This document shows positions 7,713-18,305 of a stretch of 64,000 nt of DNA, in pieces; position 1 is the first letter of the stretch; each line of letters opens with the position of its first letter. Origin of the DNA: Streptomyces catenulae (lineage in GTDB: Bacteria; Actinomycetota; Actinomycetes; Streptomycetales; Streptomycetaceae); the NCBI RefSeq assembly GCF_000718015.1, contig NZ_JODY01000034.1, forward strand, positions 22,143 through 86,142, read 5' to 3'. Position numbers and translations under genes: made by a program. The notes under the pieces are model-generated. The model made no database searches. It was given only the letters and a program-made list of their open reading frames with translations, and was not told the origin of the DNA.

Positions 7713-8079
7713 TGGAGATGGCGGGAATCGAACCCGCGTCCAACGGTGCGGAATCAGGGCTTCTCCGAGTGCAGTCCGCTGCGATTTTCTCGGCCCCGGA
7801 GATCACGCGGACAAGTCTCCGACGGGCTCAGTCACTGTTTGATTTCCTTCTGAACCCCGTGACCGGGATCAGAAGTTTAGTTCCCTAGCTGATGCCAGGA
7901 TCCGGGTCGGGAACATCCCCGGGCTGACACTTCGCAGGTCGCTACTTAGGCAGCGAGGGCGAAGGAATCGCGCTTGGTGTTGGCGATTATTGGTTGCGAC
8001 ACATGGTTAACGAGATCATTGCCGCTTCCTCGACTCGCTTCCCCTGCTTCGACATCCGCTGTCGAAACCGATCATCCCC
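7713..8079 (-). ncRNA. ssrA: tmRNA (transfer-messenger RNA)
   Basis: Read on the minus strand, the RNA starts GGGGAUGAUCGGUUUCGACAG and ends with a T-loop GGUUCGAUUCCCGCCAUCUCC plus A. The 5' GGGGAUG pairs with the 3' CAUCUCC as the acceptor stem (one G-U). CCA is not encoded. The internal reading frame is GCC AAC ACC AAG CGC GAU UCC UUC GCC CUC GCU GCC UAA, giving the tag ANTKRDSFALAA, and several pseudoknot-like stems follow. The product rescues stalled ribosomes and marks the peptide for Clp proteases together with SmpB, whose gene lies just upstream. The tag seems shorter than the S. coelicolor tag as remembered. Confidence 0.97.
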
Positions 8080-8237
8080 ATGTTGTTTTTTCAAAAGCAC
8101 CGCGCCCCGCCCGACGGAAGCCGGACGACGGTCACGGGACCGCACACCCTCGCTGGGGTGCGTGGACATCGTACGTGAACAACGCGCGACGGTGCCAGCG
8201 TATTCCGGGGCCGACGGCGGGCGACCGGCCCGGGGCG

Positions 8238-8738
8238 TCAGCCGCGCTGACGGCGGCGTGCCGCGGAGACCGCGCGCTCCGCCTCCCGGCGGTCCTGCTG
8301 CTCACGGAGGGTCTGCCGCTTGTCGTACTCCTTCTTGCCCTTGGCGAGCGCGATCTCGACCTTCGCCCGGCCGTCCTTGTTGAAGTAGAGCGCCAGCGGC
8401 ACGACCGTATGACCGGATTCCTGGCTCTTCGCGTCCAGCTTGTCGATCTCCGCGCGGTGCATCAGCAGCTTCCGCTTCCGCCGCGCCGCGTGGTTGGTCC
8501 AGGTGCCCTGTGCGTATTCGGGAATGTGCACGTTGTGCAGCCACGCCTCGTTGCCGTCGATGTGGACGAAACCGTCGACGAGCGAGGCGCGACCCTGCCG
8601 GAGCGACTTCACCTCGGTACCGCTCAGCACCAGACCGCACTCATAGGTGTCCAGAATGTGGTAATCGTGGCGCGCTTTCTTGTGCTGTGCGACGAGCTTG
8701 CGCCCGGGATCCTTGTCCTTGCCCTTTTGCTTAGCCAT
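8238..8738 (-). CDS. smpB: SsrA-binding protein SmpB
   Basis: The 166-aa protein shows the SmpB core: [20 protein letters not shown], then [20 protein letters not shown] and the C-terminal [22 protein letters not shown]. SmpB binds the tRNA-like domain of tmRNA and guides it to the ribosomal A site; its basic tail reaches into the mRNA channel. Length is normal for the family and the ATG starts the usual [14 protein letters not shown] leader. It lies 158 bases upstream of ssrA in the same direction and 18 bases after the S41 protease gene, so it is probably cotranscribed with the latter. Confidence 0.97.
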   Translation of the reverse strand: MAKQKGKDKDPGRKLVAQHKKARHDYHILDTYECGLVLSGTEVKSLRQGRASLVDGFVHIDGNEAWLHNVHIPEYAQGTWTNHAARRKRKLLMHRAEIDKLDAKSQESGHTVVPLALYFNKDGRAKVEIALAKGKKEYDKRQTLREQQDRREAERAVSAARRRQRG

Positions 8739-8756
8739 AGTGCGGCCATTTTCGCA

Positions 8757-9944
8757 CTACGCCCCGGTGCCGAGGCCACTCAATACCGTGACGGCCCGCG
8801 CGGTCGCCCCGTCGTCGACGCTGAGGTCCGGTGTGATGCCGTGCCCGTCCACGGTCCGCCCGGCCGGGGTGCGGTAATGGCCGACGGTCAGCTCCGCGAC
8901 CGATCCGTCCGGCAGCGTGCTCGGCATCTGCACCGACCCCTTCCCGAAGGTCGGCGCGCCGACGACCACCGCCCGGCCCCGGTCCTGGAGCGCCCCGGCC
9001 AGCAGCTCGGCCGCGCTCATCGTGCCGCCGTCGACGAGCACCACCAGCGGCACCCGGGTGTTCCCGCCGCCGCCCGCGTACAGCGCCCGCTGCCGCCCGT
9101 GCACGTCGTACGTGGCGACCAGCCCGCCGTCGAGGAAGGCGGAGGCGGCGGCGGTGGCCTCGTCGACCAGGCCGCCGGTGTTGCCGCGCAGGTCCAGCAG
9201 GAGTCCGGCGCCCCGCGGTGCGGCGCGCACCGCGTCCCGGATCGCCGCGCCGCTGCCCTTCGTGAACGCCCCGACCCGGATCCGCACCGGACCCGACGCC
9301 CCGGCCGGGCGGTCCGTGGTGACGTCCTGGCTGCGCAGCCGGGCCCGCCGGACGGTGGCGGTCCACTTCCGGGCGCCGCGCTGGAACGCCAGCTTCACCG
9401 GCGTACCGACCCGCCCGCGGCCGACCGTGCCGTCGCCGCGCAGCAGGGCCACCACCTCGGTGACCGGGCGGCCCCGCACCGGGCGGCCGTCGATCGCGAG
9501 CAGCCGGTCGCCCCGGGCGGTCCCGGCGCGGTCGGCGGGGCCGCCGGAGCGCACCCGCGAGACCTCCATCCGGCCGCCGCGCGCCTGCCGCAGCCAGAGC
9601 CCGACGCCGACGTAGTCCCCGTCCAGCTGCCGCTGGAAGTCCTCGAACTCCCCGGCGGTGTAGATCGTCGACCAGCGGTCCCCGCTGCGGCTGACCACCT
9701 CGGCCGCCGCCTGCGCCCCGGACTTCCCGGCGGCCATCGCCTCGGCCGCCGCCTTCTCGACCGCCGCCCGGTCGGCCGTACGGGTGCCGGTCGCGGCGAT
9801 CGGCCGGGGGCGGGGGTGTGCGGTGTGACCGGCGTGCCAGCTGCCCGCGGCGGCGCCGGTCGCCAGGACGGTCGCGAGAGTCAACGTCAGCGCCGTACCG
9901 CGGCGGATGCGGCGGGGCCTGACGGACAGACACGGGCGCAACAT
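8757..9944 (-). CDS. S41-family C-terminal processing peptidase (secreted or anchored)
   Basis: The 395-aa protein has a basic N-terminus and a hydrophobic segment (residues 17-34) acting as signal or anchor. A PDZ domain at about 105-195 carries VGVGLWLRQ and VRSGGPADRAGTARGDRLLAIDG, and the S41 protease domain follows from about 215. The catalytic Ser is S310 in GGTMSAAELLAG and the Lys is K335 in TFGKGSVQ, so the dyad is intact. Ctp-type enzymes trim exported proteins outside the membrane. TAGACT lies exactly seven bases before the ATG and no SD is present, suggesting a leaderless transcript. It lies downstream of ftsEX behind a terminator hairpin and just upstream of smpB. Confidence 0.92.
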   Translation of the reverse strand: MLRPCLSVRPRRIRRGTALTLTLATVLATGAAAGSWHAGHTAHPRPRPIAATGTRTADRAAVEKAAAEAMAAGKSGAQAAAEVVSRSGDRWSTIYTAGEFEDFQRQLDGDYVGVGLWLRQARGGRMEVSRVRSGGPADRAGTARGDRLLAIDGRPVRGRPVTEVVALLRGDGTVGRGRVGTPVKLAFQRGARKWTATVRRARLRSQDVTTDRPAGASGPVRIRVGAFTKGSGAAIRDAVRAAPRGAGLLLDLRGNTGGLVDEATAAASAFLDGGLVATYDVHGRQRALYAGGGGNTRVPLVVLVDGGTMSAAELLAGALQDRGRAVVVGAPTFGKGSVQMPSTLPDGSVAELTVGHYRTPAGRTVDGHGITPDLSVDDGATARAVTVLSGLGTGA

Positions 9945-9951
9945 GGCGGTG

Positions 9952-9957
9952 AGTCTA
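9952..9957 (-). promoter_or_regulatory. Putative -10 box for leaderless S41 protease mRNA
   Basis: TAGACT on the minus strand ends seven bases before the ATG at 9944, and there is no SD sequence. That spacing is what a leaderless Streptomyces transcript shows. No convincing -35 hexamer was found. Confidence 0.45.
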
Positions 9958-9968
9958 GGCGACACAAA

Positions 9969-10000
9969 GGCGCCGCACGGTGAGTTGACCGTACGGCGCC
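9969..10000 (-). terminator. Terminator hairpin after ftsX
   Basis: GGCGCCGCACGGT (9969-9981) pairs with ACCGTACGGCGCC (9988-10000) with one mismatch and a six-base loop. It lies 23 bases past the ftsX stop codon and separates the ftsEX operon from the S41 protease promoter. Confidence 0.75.
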
Positions 10001-10022
10001 CGGTGTCAGGGGTGGCGGGATG

Positions 10023-10934
10023 TCACACCTTGAGGTACTTGCGCAAGGCGAAGAACGCGGCGAAGGCGGGCATGACCAGGCCGATGAGGAGGATCAGCGG
10101 GAGCACGGAAACGACCGAATCCCACCCGATGAACTCGACGACCTTGATCTTGTCCGCCAGCCAGTTGTTGATCAGCGCGTACTTGCCGCCGACGATCAGC
10201 ACACAGGCGAACGCGGCGCCGATCAGCCCCGCGATGGCCGCCTCCATGATGAACGGCATCTGGATGTAGAAGCTGGAGGCACCGACCAATCGCATGATGC
10301 CGGTCTCCCGGCGGCGGCTGAACGCCGACACCCGCACGGTGTTGACGATCAGCAGCAGCGCGACGACCAGCATCAGACCCATGACGCAGAGCGCCGCGAT
10401 CCGCATGCCGTCGAGGAGGTTGAAGAGCGGCTCGACGGTGTCACGTTGGTCCTGGACCTCCTGGACACCGGGCCGCTCGGAGAACGCCGACTTGATGACC
10501 TCGTACTTCGTCGGGTCCTTCAGCTTGACCCGGAAGGACTCCGGCAGCTGGTCGGGCGTCACCAGACCGGCGACGGGCGTGTCGCCGAACTGCTGCTTGT
10601 AATGCTTGTACGCCTGGTCGCTGGACTCGTAGAGGACCGGCTTCTGCACGATCGGCAGCCGCTCCAGGTCCGCTTTGATCTCCGCCTTCTGCTGCTCGGT
10701 CGCGGCACCCTTGGCGCAGTTGGCGCCGGAGGGGTCGTTCTTGTTGCAGAAGAAGATGGAGACGTTGACCTTGTCGTACCAGTAGCCCTTCATGGTGTCG
10801 ACCTGGTCGCTCATCAGGAGCGAGGCGCCGAACAGACCGAGCGAGAGGGCTACGGAGACGATGACGGCGAAGGTCATCGTGAGGTTACGGCGGAGACCGA
10901 CGCCGATCTCCGACAGGACGAACTGGGCGCGCAT
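10023..10934 (-). CDS. ftsX: Cell division protein FtsX
   Basis: The 303-aa protein has four membrane helices at about 20-42, 180-203, 225-250 and 275-296. A large outer domain (residues 43-178) lies between the first two, containing GYWYDKVNVSIFFCNKND. This is the FtsX topology; the conserved RRETGIMRLVGAS loop precedes helix 3. FtsX pairs with the ATPase FtsE and controls peptidoglycan hydrolases at growth and division sites. The start ATG (MRAQFVLSEIGVGLRRN) is standard for actinobacteria and lies nine bases after the ftsE stop codon, so the two are cotranscribed. Confidence 0.97.
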   Translation of the reverse strand: MRAQFVLSEIGVGLRRNLTMTFAVIVSVALSLGLFGASLLMSDQVDTMKGYWYDKVNVSIFFCNKNDPSGANCAKGAATEQQKAEIKADLERLPIVQKPVLYESSDQAYKHYKQQFGDTPVAGLVTPDQLPESFRVKLKDPTKYEVIKSAFSERPGVQEVQDQRDTVEPLFNLLDGMRIAALCVMGLMLVVALLLIVNTVRVSAFSRRRETGIMRLVGASSFYIQMPFIMEAAIAGLIGAAFACVLIVGGKYALINNWLADKIKVVEFIGWDSVVSVLPLILLIGLVMPAFAAFFALRKYLKV

Positions 10935-10943
10935 GGCGTCCTT

Positions 10944-11633
10944 TCAGTGCTGGTAGCCGTACACGCCGCGCGACTGGTCGCGTACGAGCCGGCCCTTCTC
11001 GAGTTCCATGACCCGCTTACGCATCTGGTCGACGATCTGCTGATCGTGGGTGGCCATGACCACCGTCGTACCGGTCCGGTTGATCCGGTCCAGCAGCTTC
11101 ATGATGCCGACGGAGGTCTGCGGGTCGAGGTTGCCGGTCGGCTCGTCCGCGATGAGGAGCATCGGGCGGTTGACGAAGGCGCGCGCGATGGCGACACGCT
11201 GCTGCTCACCACCGGACAGCTCGCCCGGCATCCGGTCCTCCTTCCCGCCCAGACCGACGAGTTCGAGGACCTCGGGGACCGTCTTGCGGATCTGGCCGCG
11301 CGGCTTGCCGATGACCTCCAGGGCGAAGGCGACGTTCTGGCCGACCGTCTTGTTGGGGAGGAGCCGGAAGTCCTGGAAGACCGTCCCCAACTGGCGGCGC
11401 ATCTGCGGCACCTTCCAGTTGGACAGCTTCGCGAGGTCCTTCCCCAGTACGTGCACGGCACCGTGGCTGGCGCGCTCCTCGCGCAACAGCAGCCGCAGGA
11501 AGGTGGACTTACCGGAGCCCGAGGAGCCCACCAGGAAGACGAACTCGCCACGCTCGATCTCCAGGGAGACATCCCTGAGTGCGGGGCGGTTCTGCTTCGG
11601 GTAAGTCTTGGAGACGTTGTCGAATCGGATCAC
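10944..11633 (-). CDS. ftsE: Cell division ATP-binding protein FtsE
   Basis: The 229-aa ABC ATPase has Walker A GSSGSGKS at 36-43, a Q-loop glutamine in [10 protein letters not shown], signature LSGGEQQ at 139-145 and Walker B LLIADEP at 159-165, with the H-loop histidine in ATHDQQ. It powers FtsX at the membrane. Length is normal. The start is a GTG without a clear SD; a weak promoter or leaderless start is possible. It is the first gene of the ftsEX pair, divergent from the 62-aa zinc-ribbon gene, with about 250 intergenic bases. Confidence 0.97.
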   Translation of the reverse strand: MIRFDNVSKTYPKQNRPALRDVSLEIERGEFVFLVGSSGSGKSTFLRLLLREERASHGAVHVLGKDLAKLSNWKVPQMRRQLGTVFQDFRLLPNKTVGQNVAFALEVIGKPRGQIRKTVPEVLELVGLGGKEDRMPGELSGGEQQRVAIARAFVNRPMLLIADEPTGNLDPQTSVGIMKLLDRINRTGTTVVMATHDQQIVDQMRKRVMELEKGRLVRDQSRGVYGYQH

Positions 11634-11884
11634 AGATGCACCACGGTCGACCTGGGTAGGGGCACGGGTTGCCGGGTTGCGGCTCCCGTCGGTGTGCGTG
11701 ACCCTACGCGAACCTCATTCGGCGGCGTAGCCGGCATCCGCGGTTGGTGCGTTTGGTCACGGCGCCTACGGGACAAAACCAGTCCATTCCGGCGGGACGC
11801 GCCGTTCGGTCACCGAGCTGGCACAGTGGTAGAGGGAACACTCACGTCCCCGGGAGCGTTGGGGCGGAGGAAGAAGGAGGTCGC

Positions 11885-12073
11885 ATGACGTACGACCGAT
11901 TGGTGTGCGCCAACTGCGCGGCCCCTGTGAACGAGGGCCGCTGCCCCGTCTGCCGCGCCAGCCGCGAGCGGCTCCAGCAGCAGAGCCTGTTCGCCCAGGT
12001 CAACCCGGCACTGCTGGTGGCGCTGCTGGTGGCCCTCGTCGCGGTGGGGCTGCTGCTGCACCAGGCCGTCTGA
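11885..12073 (+). CDS. Zinc-ribbon single-pass membrane protein, 62 aa
   Basis: Translation gives two CxxC pairs at the N-terminus (CANC and CPVC, residues 8-11 and 20-23) forming a small zinc ribbon. A charged linker follows, then a C-terminal hydrophobic helix PALLVALLVALVAVGLLLH. AAGGAGG lies five bases before the ATG, one of the best SD sequences in the window, so the larger upstream frame is rejected. A homologue of similar size sits between ftsE and prfB in other streptomycetes (recollection). The function is unknown; it is probably a cytoplasmic zinc ribbon tethered to the membrane. Confidence 0.85.
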   Translation: MTYDRLVCANCAAPVNEGRCPVCRASRERLQQQSLFAQVNPALLVALLVALVAVGLLLHQAV

Positions 12074-12130
12074 GACGGCGGGTGCGCGCGCCCGGAGCGC
12101 GGTGACGCCGGGTGAGGTGTCCGACACGGC

Positions 12131-12169
12131 CCGAGGGCCCGGTGCGCGGGGTGCGCTCCGGGCCCTCGG
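12131..12169. terminator. Bidirectional terminator hairpin
   Basis: CCGAGGGCCCGG (12131-12142) pairs perfectly with CCGGGCCCTCGG (12158-12169), with an inner GCGC/GCGC pair. It lies between the convergent 62-aa zinc-ribbon gene and the LAETG surface-protein gene. Confidence 0.75.
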
Positions 12170-12190
12170 TCGTGGTGCTACGGATCGGCG

Positions 12191-13354
<1,164 letters not shown>

Positions 13355-13387
13355 AAACAACTGCCCTCCGGAGAGGAGCAGTTGTTT
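13355..13387 (-). terminator. Intrinsic terminator of prfB
   Basis: AAACAACTGC (13355-13364) and GCAGTTGTTT (13378-13387) form a perfect 10-bp stem with a 13-base loop. On the minus strand the stem runs into a TTTTT tail, a classic intrinsic terminator, rare in such GC-rich DNA. It lies 50 bases past the prfB stop codon. Confidence 0.88.
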
Positions 13388-13435
13388 CTGTGTCAGGAAG
13401 GGGTGCGGCGGAGCCGGTGAGCGGGGCGCGGGGCC

Positions 13436-14554
13436 CTACTTCGCGGCCTCCTGCTCCTGCTGCTTGCGCCAGCGGATGCCCGCCTCCAGGAAGCCGTCGA
13501 TGTCGCCGTCGAGAACCGCCGTCGGGTTGCCGACCTCGAACTCCGTCCGCAGGTCCTTGACCATCTGGTACGGGTGCAGGACGTACGAACGCATCTGGTT
13601 GCCCCAGGAGTTGCCGCCGTCGCCCTTGAGCGCGTCCATCTTCGCCTGCTCCTCCTGACGGCGGCGCTCGAGAAGCTTCGCCTGGAGGACGTTCATCGCG
13701 GTCGCCTTGTTCTGGATCTGCGAGCGCTCGTTCTGGCAGGAGACGACGATGCCGGTGGGGATGTGCGTCAGACGGACCGCGGAGTCCGTGGTGTTGACGC
13801 CCTGACCGCCGGGGCCGGAGGAGCGGTAGACGTCGACGCGCAGCTCGGACTCGTCGATCTCGATGTGGTCGGTCTGCTCGACGACCGGCAGCACCTCGAC
13901 ACCGGCGAACGACGTCTGGCGGCGGCCCTGGTTGTCGAAGGGCGAGATGCGCACCAGGCGGTGGGTGCCCTGCTCGACCGAGAGGGTGCCGTAGGCGTAC
14001 GGGACGTTGACGGCGAAGGTGGTCGACTTGATACCGGCCTCTTCGGCGTACGAGGTCTCGTACAGCTCGGTCTTGTAGCCGTGCCGCTCGGCCCAGCGCA
14101 GATACATCCGCTGGAGCTTCTCGGCGAAGTCCGCGGCGTCGACGCCACCGGCCTCGGCGCGGATGTTGACGACGGCCTCACGGGAGTCGTACTCGCCGGA
14201 GAGCAGGGTGCGGACCTCCAGCTCGTCGACCGCCTTGCGGACGGCGGTCAGCTCGCTCTCGGCCTCGGCGCGGGTGTCCTCGTCACCCTCGTCCTCGGCC
14301 AGCTCGAAGAGGACCTCCAGGTCGTCGACGCGGCCGCGCAGCTCCTCGGCGCGGCGCAGCTGGCCCTGGAGGTACGAGAGCCGGCTGGTGATCTTCTGTG
14401 CGCTCTCCGGGTCGTCCCACAGGGACGGGGCCGCGGCCTGCTCCTCGAGCACGGCGATATCGGCCCTCATCTTGTCGAGGTCCAGGACGGCCTCGATCGA
14501 CCCCATGGTCGAGGAGAGGGACTTCAGCTCTTCGGAAACATCGACGACTGCCAC
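13436..14554 (-). CDS. prfB: Peptide chain release factor 2
   Basis: The 372-aa RF2 shows the anticodon-like tripeptide SPF at 204-206 and the catalytic GGQ at 249-251 in [18 protein letters not shown]. It recognises UGA and UAA; UGA is the dominant stop in this window. The frame is continuous from the GTG start, so there is no programmed +1 frameshift as in E. coli. It ends in a U-tailed hairpin. Upstream on the same strand is the kinase gene pkaB (44 bases away), so it may be read through from there or from its own promoter. Confidence 0.98.
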   Translation of the reverse strand: MAVVDVSEELKSLSSTMGSIEAVLDLDKMRADIAVLEEQAAAPSLWDDPESAQKITSRLSYLQGQLRRAEELRGRVDDLEVLFELAEDEGDEDTRAEAESELTAVRKAVDELEVRTLLSGEYDSREAVVNIRAEAGGVDAADFAEKLQRMYLRWAERHGYKTELYETSYAEEAGIKSTTFAVNVPYAYGTLSVEQGTHRLVRISPFDNQGRRQTSFAGVEVLPVVEQTDHIEIDESELRVDVYRSSGPGGQGVNTTDSAVRLTHIPTGIVVSCQNERSQIQNKATAMNVLQAKLLERRRQEEQAKMDALKGDGGNSWGNQMRSYVLHPYQMVKDLRTEFEVGNPTAVLDGDIDGFLEAGIRWRKQQEQEAAK

Positions 14555-14598
14555 GCACCCAGCCTAACGGCTGCCGCCGACACTGTGCCCCGGCCCCG

Positions 14599-15903
14599 TC
14601 AGGGAGCGGCGGGATCGGGCTGCTCGACGCCGGGTCCCGCATCGCCCGGATCGCCGTCGCCCGAGGCCAGCCAGGTGCCCAGGCCCACCGCGGCGACCAG
14701 CGCGGCGGCCGCGGCGCCGAGCCGGATCCGGCGGCGGCGCACCGCCTCCGGTGACGACCGGTGACGGGCCGACCCCGCGCGGCGCTCGCCCGCCGCCCGC
14801 GGGGTGCGGGCGGTGCCGTGCGCGCCACCGGCCAGCTCGTCCGGGCCGGGGACCCGCATGCTGGTGTGCGTCTCGCGGTTCGAGTCGGGCGCGGCGCCCT
14901 GGACGAGCGCGACGGAGCCGCGTGGCGGGGTGGCCTCGCCGGTGGTGGCCGGTGCGGCGGCGTCCTGGGGGGCGGGCTCGTCCTCGGCGGCGCCGTCCGG
15001 GCCCTCCTCGCCGTCCGGCTCGTCGATGTCGAGGGGCGGCATCCCGGCGAGGCCCGGGAGCAGCTCGCGCAGCCGGGCGGCCAGCTCGGGGGCGCGCAGC
15101 CGGGAGGCGGGCGCCTTGGCGAGGCACTGGAGGAGGAGCTGCCACAGCTCGTCCGGGATGCCGGGCAGCGGCGCCACCCGCTCGGTGACATGGCGGCGCA
15201 GCACGGCGCCGGGGTGTCCGCCGCCGAACGGGGTGAACCCGGCCAGCAGCTCGTACAGGACGGTGGCCAGCGCGTAGACGTCGACGGAGGCGCGCGGCGG
15301 GAGGCCCTCGATGATCTCGGGGGCGAGGTAGTCGGGGGTGCCGATGACCTTGGCGGAGCGGAGAGTGGCGGTGCCGGAGCCGGAGGCGGGCTGCGGCAGG
15401 CGGCGCGGGGAGTCGACGAGGCGGGCGATGCCGAAGTCGGTGAGGAGCGCGGGGTGCGCGCCCCCGGGGCCGAGGGGGCCCTGCATGTCCAGGAGGACGT
15501 TCTCCGGCTTGACGTCGCGGTGGACGATCCGGGCGGCGTGCGCGGCGGCGAGGGCGTCGGCGACGTCGGCGGCGATGGCGACGGCGGCCTCCGGGGCGAG
15601 CCGCCGTTCGCGCTCCAGGCGGGTGCGCAGGTCGGTGCCGCGGACCAGCTCCATGACCAGGGCCAGGTCGTTGCCGTCGACCACCAGGTCGCGTACGCCG
15701 ACGACCCGCGGGTGGTCCAGGCTCAGCAGCGCCGCCCGCTCCTGGACGAAGCGGCCGACCAGCTCCTGGTCGGAGGCGAGGTCCTCACGCAACAGCTTGA
15801 TGGCCACGGCCCCTTCGGGGCCCTCGCCCAGCCATACCGTGCCCGCACTGCCGCGTCCCAGGATCTGGTGGGCGGTGTACCGGCTGCCGATCTTCCGTGC
15901 CAA
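14599..15903 (-). CDS. pkaB: Ser/Thr protein kinase (PkaB-like)
   Basis: The 434-aa kinase has the Gly loop GRGSAGTV at 16-23, the catalytic Lys at 36 (VAIK), HRD at 128-130 in IVHRDVKPENVLL, DFG at 156-158 and an APE-like stretch in IGTPDYLAPEIIEG. A Pro/Ala-rich linker leads to one membrane helix near 388-408 and a short outer tail without PASTA domains. The start is TTG at 15903: GGAG lies five bases upstream and the Gly loop follows at the expected distance; the open frame to 16269 is noncoding. Pka-type kinases autophosphorylate on Ser/Thr. The symbol rests on the tandem arrangement with pkaA next to prfB. Confidence 0.9.
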   Translation of the reverse strand: MARKIGSRYTAHQILGRGSAGTVWLGEGPEGAVAIKLLREDLASDQELVGRFVQERAALLSLDHPRVVGVRDLVVDGNDLALVMELVRGTDLRTRLERERRLAPEAAVAIAADVADALAAAHAARIVHRDVKPENVLLDMQGPLGPGGAHPALLTDFGIARLVDSPRRLPQPASGSGTATLRSAKVIGTPDYLAPEIIEGLPPRASVDVYALATVLYELLAGFTPFGGGHPGAVLRRHVTERVAPLPGIPDELWQLLLQCLAKAPASRLRAPELAARLRELLPGLAGMPPLDIDEPDGEEGPDGAAEDEPAPQDAAAPATTGEATPPRGSVALVQGAAPDSNRETHTSMRVPGPDELAGGAHGTARTPRAAGERRAGSARHRSSPEAVRRRRIRLGAAAAALVAAVGLGTWLASGDGDPGDAGPGVEQPDPAAP

Positions 15904-16184
15904 GACTGCTCCGACGTGTCGGGCCCCCGAGCGTCCTGCGGGGGCTGAGGTTGACGACCAAGCTACGCGGGCGGCGGGGCGTTCCGGGCCCGGGAGGGCG
16001 GCAACCTTCCGTTCTGGGGGAGAAATCACCGCCGGAAGTCGACAAATCCACTGGCCGACCGGGGTGCGGCGCCCGGTACGGCGGTCGTGGACAGCACGGT
16101 GCCCCGGGTGTGTCACCCGGGGCATCCGCGCCACGGCGCTCTCCGGCGCCGTCGCCGGGGTCTCCCCCGGCCGAGATCGTTGCT

Positions 16185-17810
16185 CTAGCCGAGATTGTTG
16201 ATGAAGTCCTTGACGTCCTTGTAGGTCGAGCCGATCCAGTCGAAGAAGCTCTGGGTCGTGCCGATCCACTCCTGCGGGATCATCTGCCAGATCAGCCAGC
16301 CCGCGACGACGAGGATCACGAGGGTGAACAGGCAGCCCTTGAGGCAGCCGAGGCCCGGGATCCGCATCGGGTTGGCGCTGCGGCGGCGCGGCTCCCGGGG
16401 CGGACGCGGCTCACGGGCCGGCGGGCGCTCCGGTTCGTAGCGCTGCGGCGGCGGCTCCTGGCGGCGCTGCGGGGCCGGGGGGCGCTGCTGCTGCGGGGGC
16501 TGCTGCTGCGCGTACGGCACCGGCTGCGGCGGGTACGGCTGCTGGTGCTGCGGCGGCTGCTGCGGGGCCGGTCGGCGCTGCGGGCGGCGGCGCAGCGGGT
16601 CCTCGCTCGGGTCGAGGTACTGGACCTGGGTCTGGTCGTTGCGGTCGCGCGCGGCCCGCATCTGGGACTCCCAGGGGTGCGGCCCGTCGGGCTCCTGGGG
16701 GCCGCCCGCGGGGGGCCCGCCGGGCATCGGGGGCACCGGCGGCATGGCGCGTGTGGGGGCGGGGCCGCCGGGGGCGCCGGTGGCGGGCAGCACGCTGGTG
16801 GCGGCGGCCGGGTCGACGGCGGCGGCGCCGGTGGGCAGCACCTGGGTGGGGTCCGCGTCGCCGCCGCCCTCGGTGCCGGGGACCTGCGCCGGGGACGGGT
16901 CGGGGGCGAGCAGCGCGGCGACGCCGAGCGCCGCCTCGGCCTGCTCCGGGGTGGCGTGCGCGCCGACACCGGCGGCGACGGTGCGCAGCGCCCGGGCGAG
17001 GTTCTCGGCGCTCGGCCGCTCCTCGGGGCGCTTGCGCAGACAGCGTTCGATGATCGTCCACAGCGGCTCGGGGACGGATCCGGGGCGCTGCGGCTCCTCG
17101 CTGAGGTGGCGGTGGAGGACCTCCAGGGCGGTCGAACCGGCGAACGGCGGGCGGCCGGTGACCAGTTCGTAGAGGAGGATGCCGGCGCCGTAGATGTCGA
17201 CGGCGGAGGTCTGCGGGCGGCCCTCGGCGGACTCCGGGGCGACGTAGGCGGGGGTGCCGACGAACTCGTGGGTGCGGGTCAGGCCCGGGGAGTCGGCGAG
17301 GCGGGCGATGCCGAAGTCGGTCAGCATCGGGTGCATCTCGCCGTCGCCGTCGGACCCGGAGAGCAGGACGTTGGCGGGCTTGAGGTCGCGGTGGACGACG
17401 CCGTCGGCGTGGCTGGCGGCGAGGGCGTCGGCGATCTGCGCGGTGAGCAGGGAGGCGGCCACCGGGCTGAGCGGACCGTTGTCCCGGAGGTAACGGTGCA
17501 GGTCGGGACCGTCGACGAGGTCCATGACCAGGGCCAGCAGATCGCCTTCGACGACGAGGTCGCGGGTGCGGACGATGTTGGGGTGGGTCAGGCGCAGCAG
17601 GACGGAGCGCTCGCGCAGGAAGCGCATCACCACGTCCGCGTCGTTCGCCAGCTCCTCCTTGAGGACCTTGATCGCGACCGTCTCGCCGGGCTCACCGGCG
17701 ACGGCCGCCTCGGCGCCCGCCGTCTCGCGCTGGCGCGCACGCCAGACGGTGCCCGTGGCGCCGCGTCCGAGCGGCTCCTCGAGCAGGTACTTGCTGCCTA
17801 CCGGCCGCAC
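16185..17810 (-). CDS. pkaA: Ser/Thr protein kinase (PkaA-like)
   Basis: The 541-aa protein has the Gly loop GRGATGTV at 15-22, Lys 48, HRD at 140-142 and DFG at 165-167. A long Pro/Gln-rich cytoplasmic linker (about 290-470) follows, and a single membrane helix (FTLVILVVAGWLIWQM, about 496-511) with a short amphipathic outer end. The GTG start has GGGAG about nine bases upstream; the 44 residues before it in the open frame lack coding character. It is about the size of S. coelicolor PkaA as remembered. It precedes pkaB in the same direction with a 281-bp gap and is divergent from the FHA-ATPase gene, a natural candidate partner because FHA domains read phosphothreonine. Confidence 0.9.
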   Translation of the reverse strand: MRPVGSKYLLEEPLGRGATGTVWRARQRETAGAEAAVAGEPGETVAIKVLKEELANDADVVMRFLRERSVLLRLTHPNIVRTRDLVVEGDLLALVMDLVDGPDLHRYLRDNGPLSPVAASLLTAQIADALAASHADGVVHRDLKPANVLLSGSDGDGEMHPMLTDFGIARLADSPGLTRTHEFVGTPAYVAPESAEGRPQTSAVDIYGAGILLYELVTGRPPFAGSTALEVLHRHLSEEPQRPGSVPEPLWTIIERCLRKRPEERPSAENLARALRTVAAGVGAHATPEQAEAALGVAALLAPDPSPAQVPGTEGGGDADPTQVLPTGAAAVDPAAATSVLPATGAPGGPAPTRAMPPVPPMPGGPPAGGPQEPDGPHPWESQMRAARDRNDQTQVQYLDPSEDPLRRRPQRRPAPQQPPQHQQPYPPQPVPYAQQQPPQQQRPPAPQRRQEPPPQRYEPERPPAREPRPPREPRRRSANPMRIPGLGCLKGCLFTLVILVVAGWLIWQMIPQEWIGTTQSFFDWIGSTYKDVKDFINNLG

Positions 17811-18305
17811 GTCATGCGCTCCCTGGTCGGTGATCAACTGTTGCCGGTCCGCTGGGTCGTGCGCGGCCCGTCGCCCCACTGTAGTTGCCGCCGCTCCCGC
17901 GGTCCGCGTGGCGCTGCCGCGTGCCCGCGGCGGGCCGGTCACCCGTGGTGGCTCGTGGGAAGACGCGAGGTGGGGGCGGATGGTTGCGCGGCCGGGCCGG
18001 GGGCGTCCGCGCCGTGGCGGGGTCGGTTTTCGGCCGGACCGGGCGGGCCGGGGCGGGGCCGGAGCCCGCGGTCATCCCCCGCCCACACGGCGTCACGGGC
18101 GCCCCGAGCAAGATCATTACGCCCCGGTCGGCGGACGGGATGTCGGTGGTAGGTGCGAGGATGCACCCAGCACACGTGCCGTGGGAGGCCGTTCCCGCCC
18201 GCGGCGCGACAGGTGGGACTTGTACGAGCCGATGCGCTCGGGCGCGGTGGGGGGTTGAGCGGACCCGTCACCGAACTCCCCGGGCAGAAGGGACCGTTGA
18301 CGGCG
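17811..18305. other. Divergent intergenic region, 495 bp
   Basis: This region separates pkaA (minus) from the FHA/EssC-like gene (plus). It is GC-rich with no protein-like frame. The stretch GATCATTACG near 18110 is the only AT-rich patch and could hold a promoter. Nothing else was recognised. Confidence 0.4.

Noticed and set aside
13436..14554. Programmed frameshift in prfB
   Set aside because: The frame is open and conserved from the GTG start with no in-frame UGA near codon 26, so no recoding is needed.
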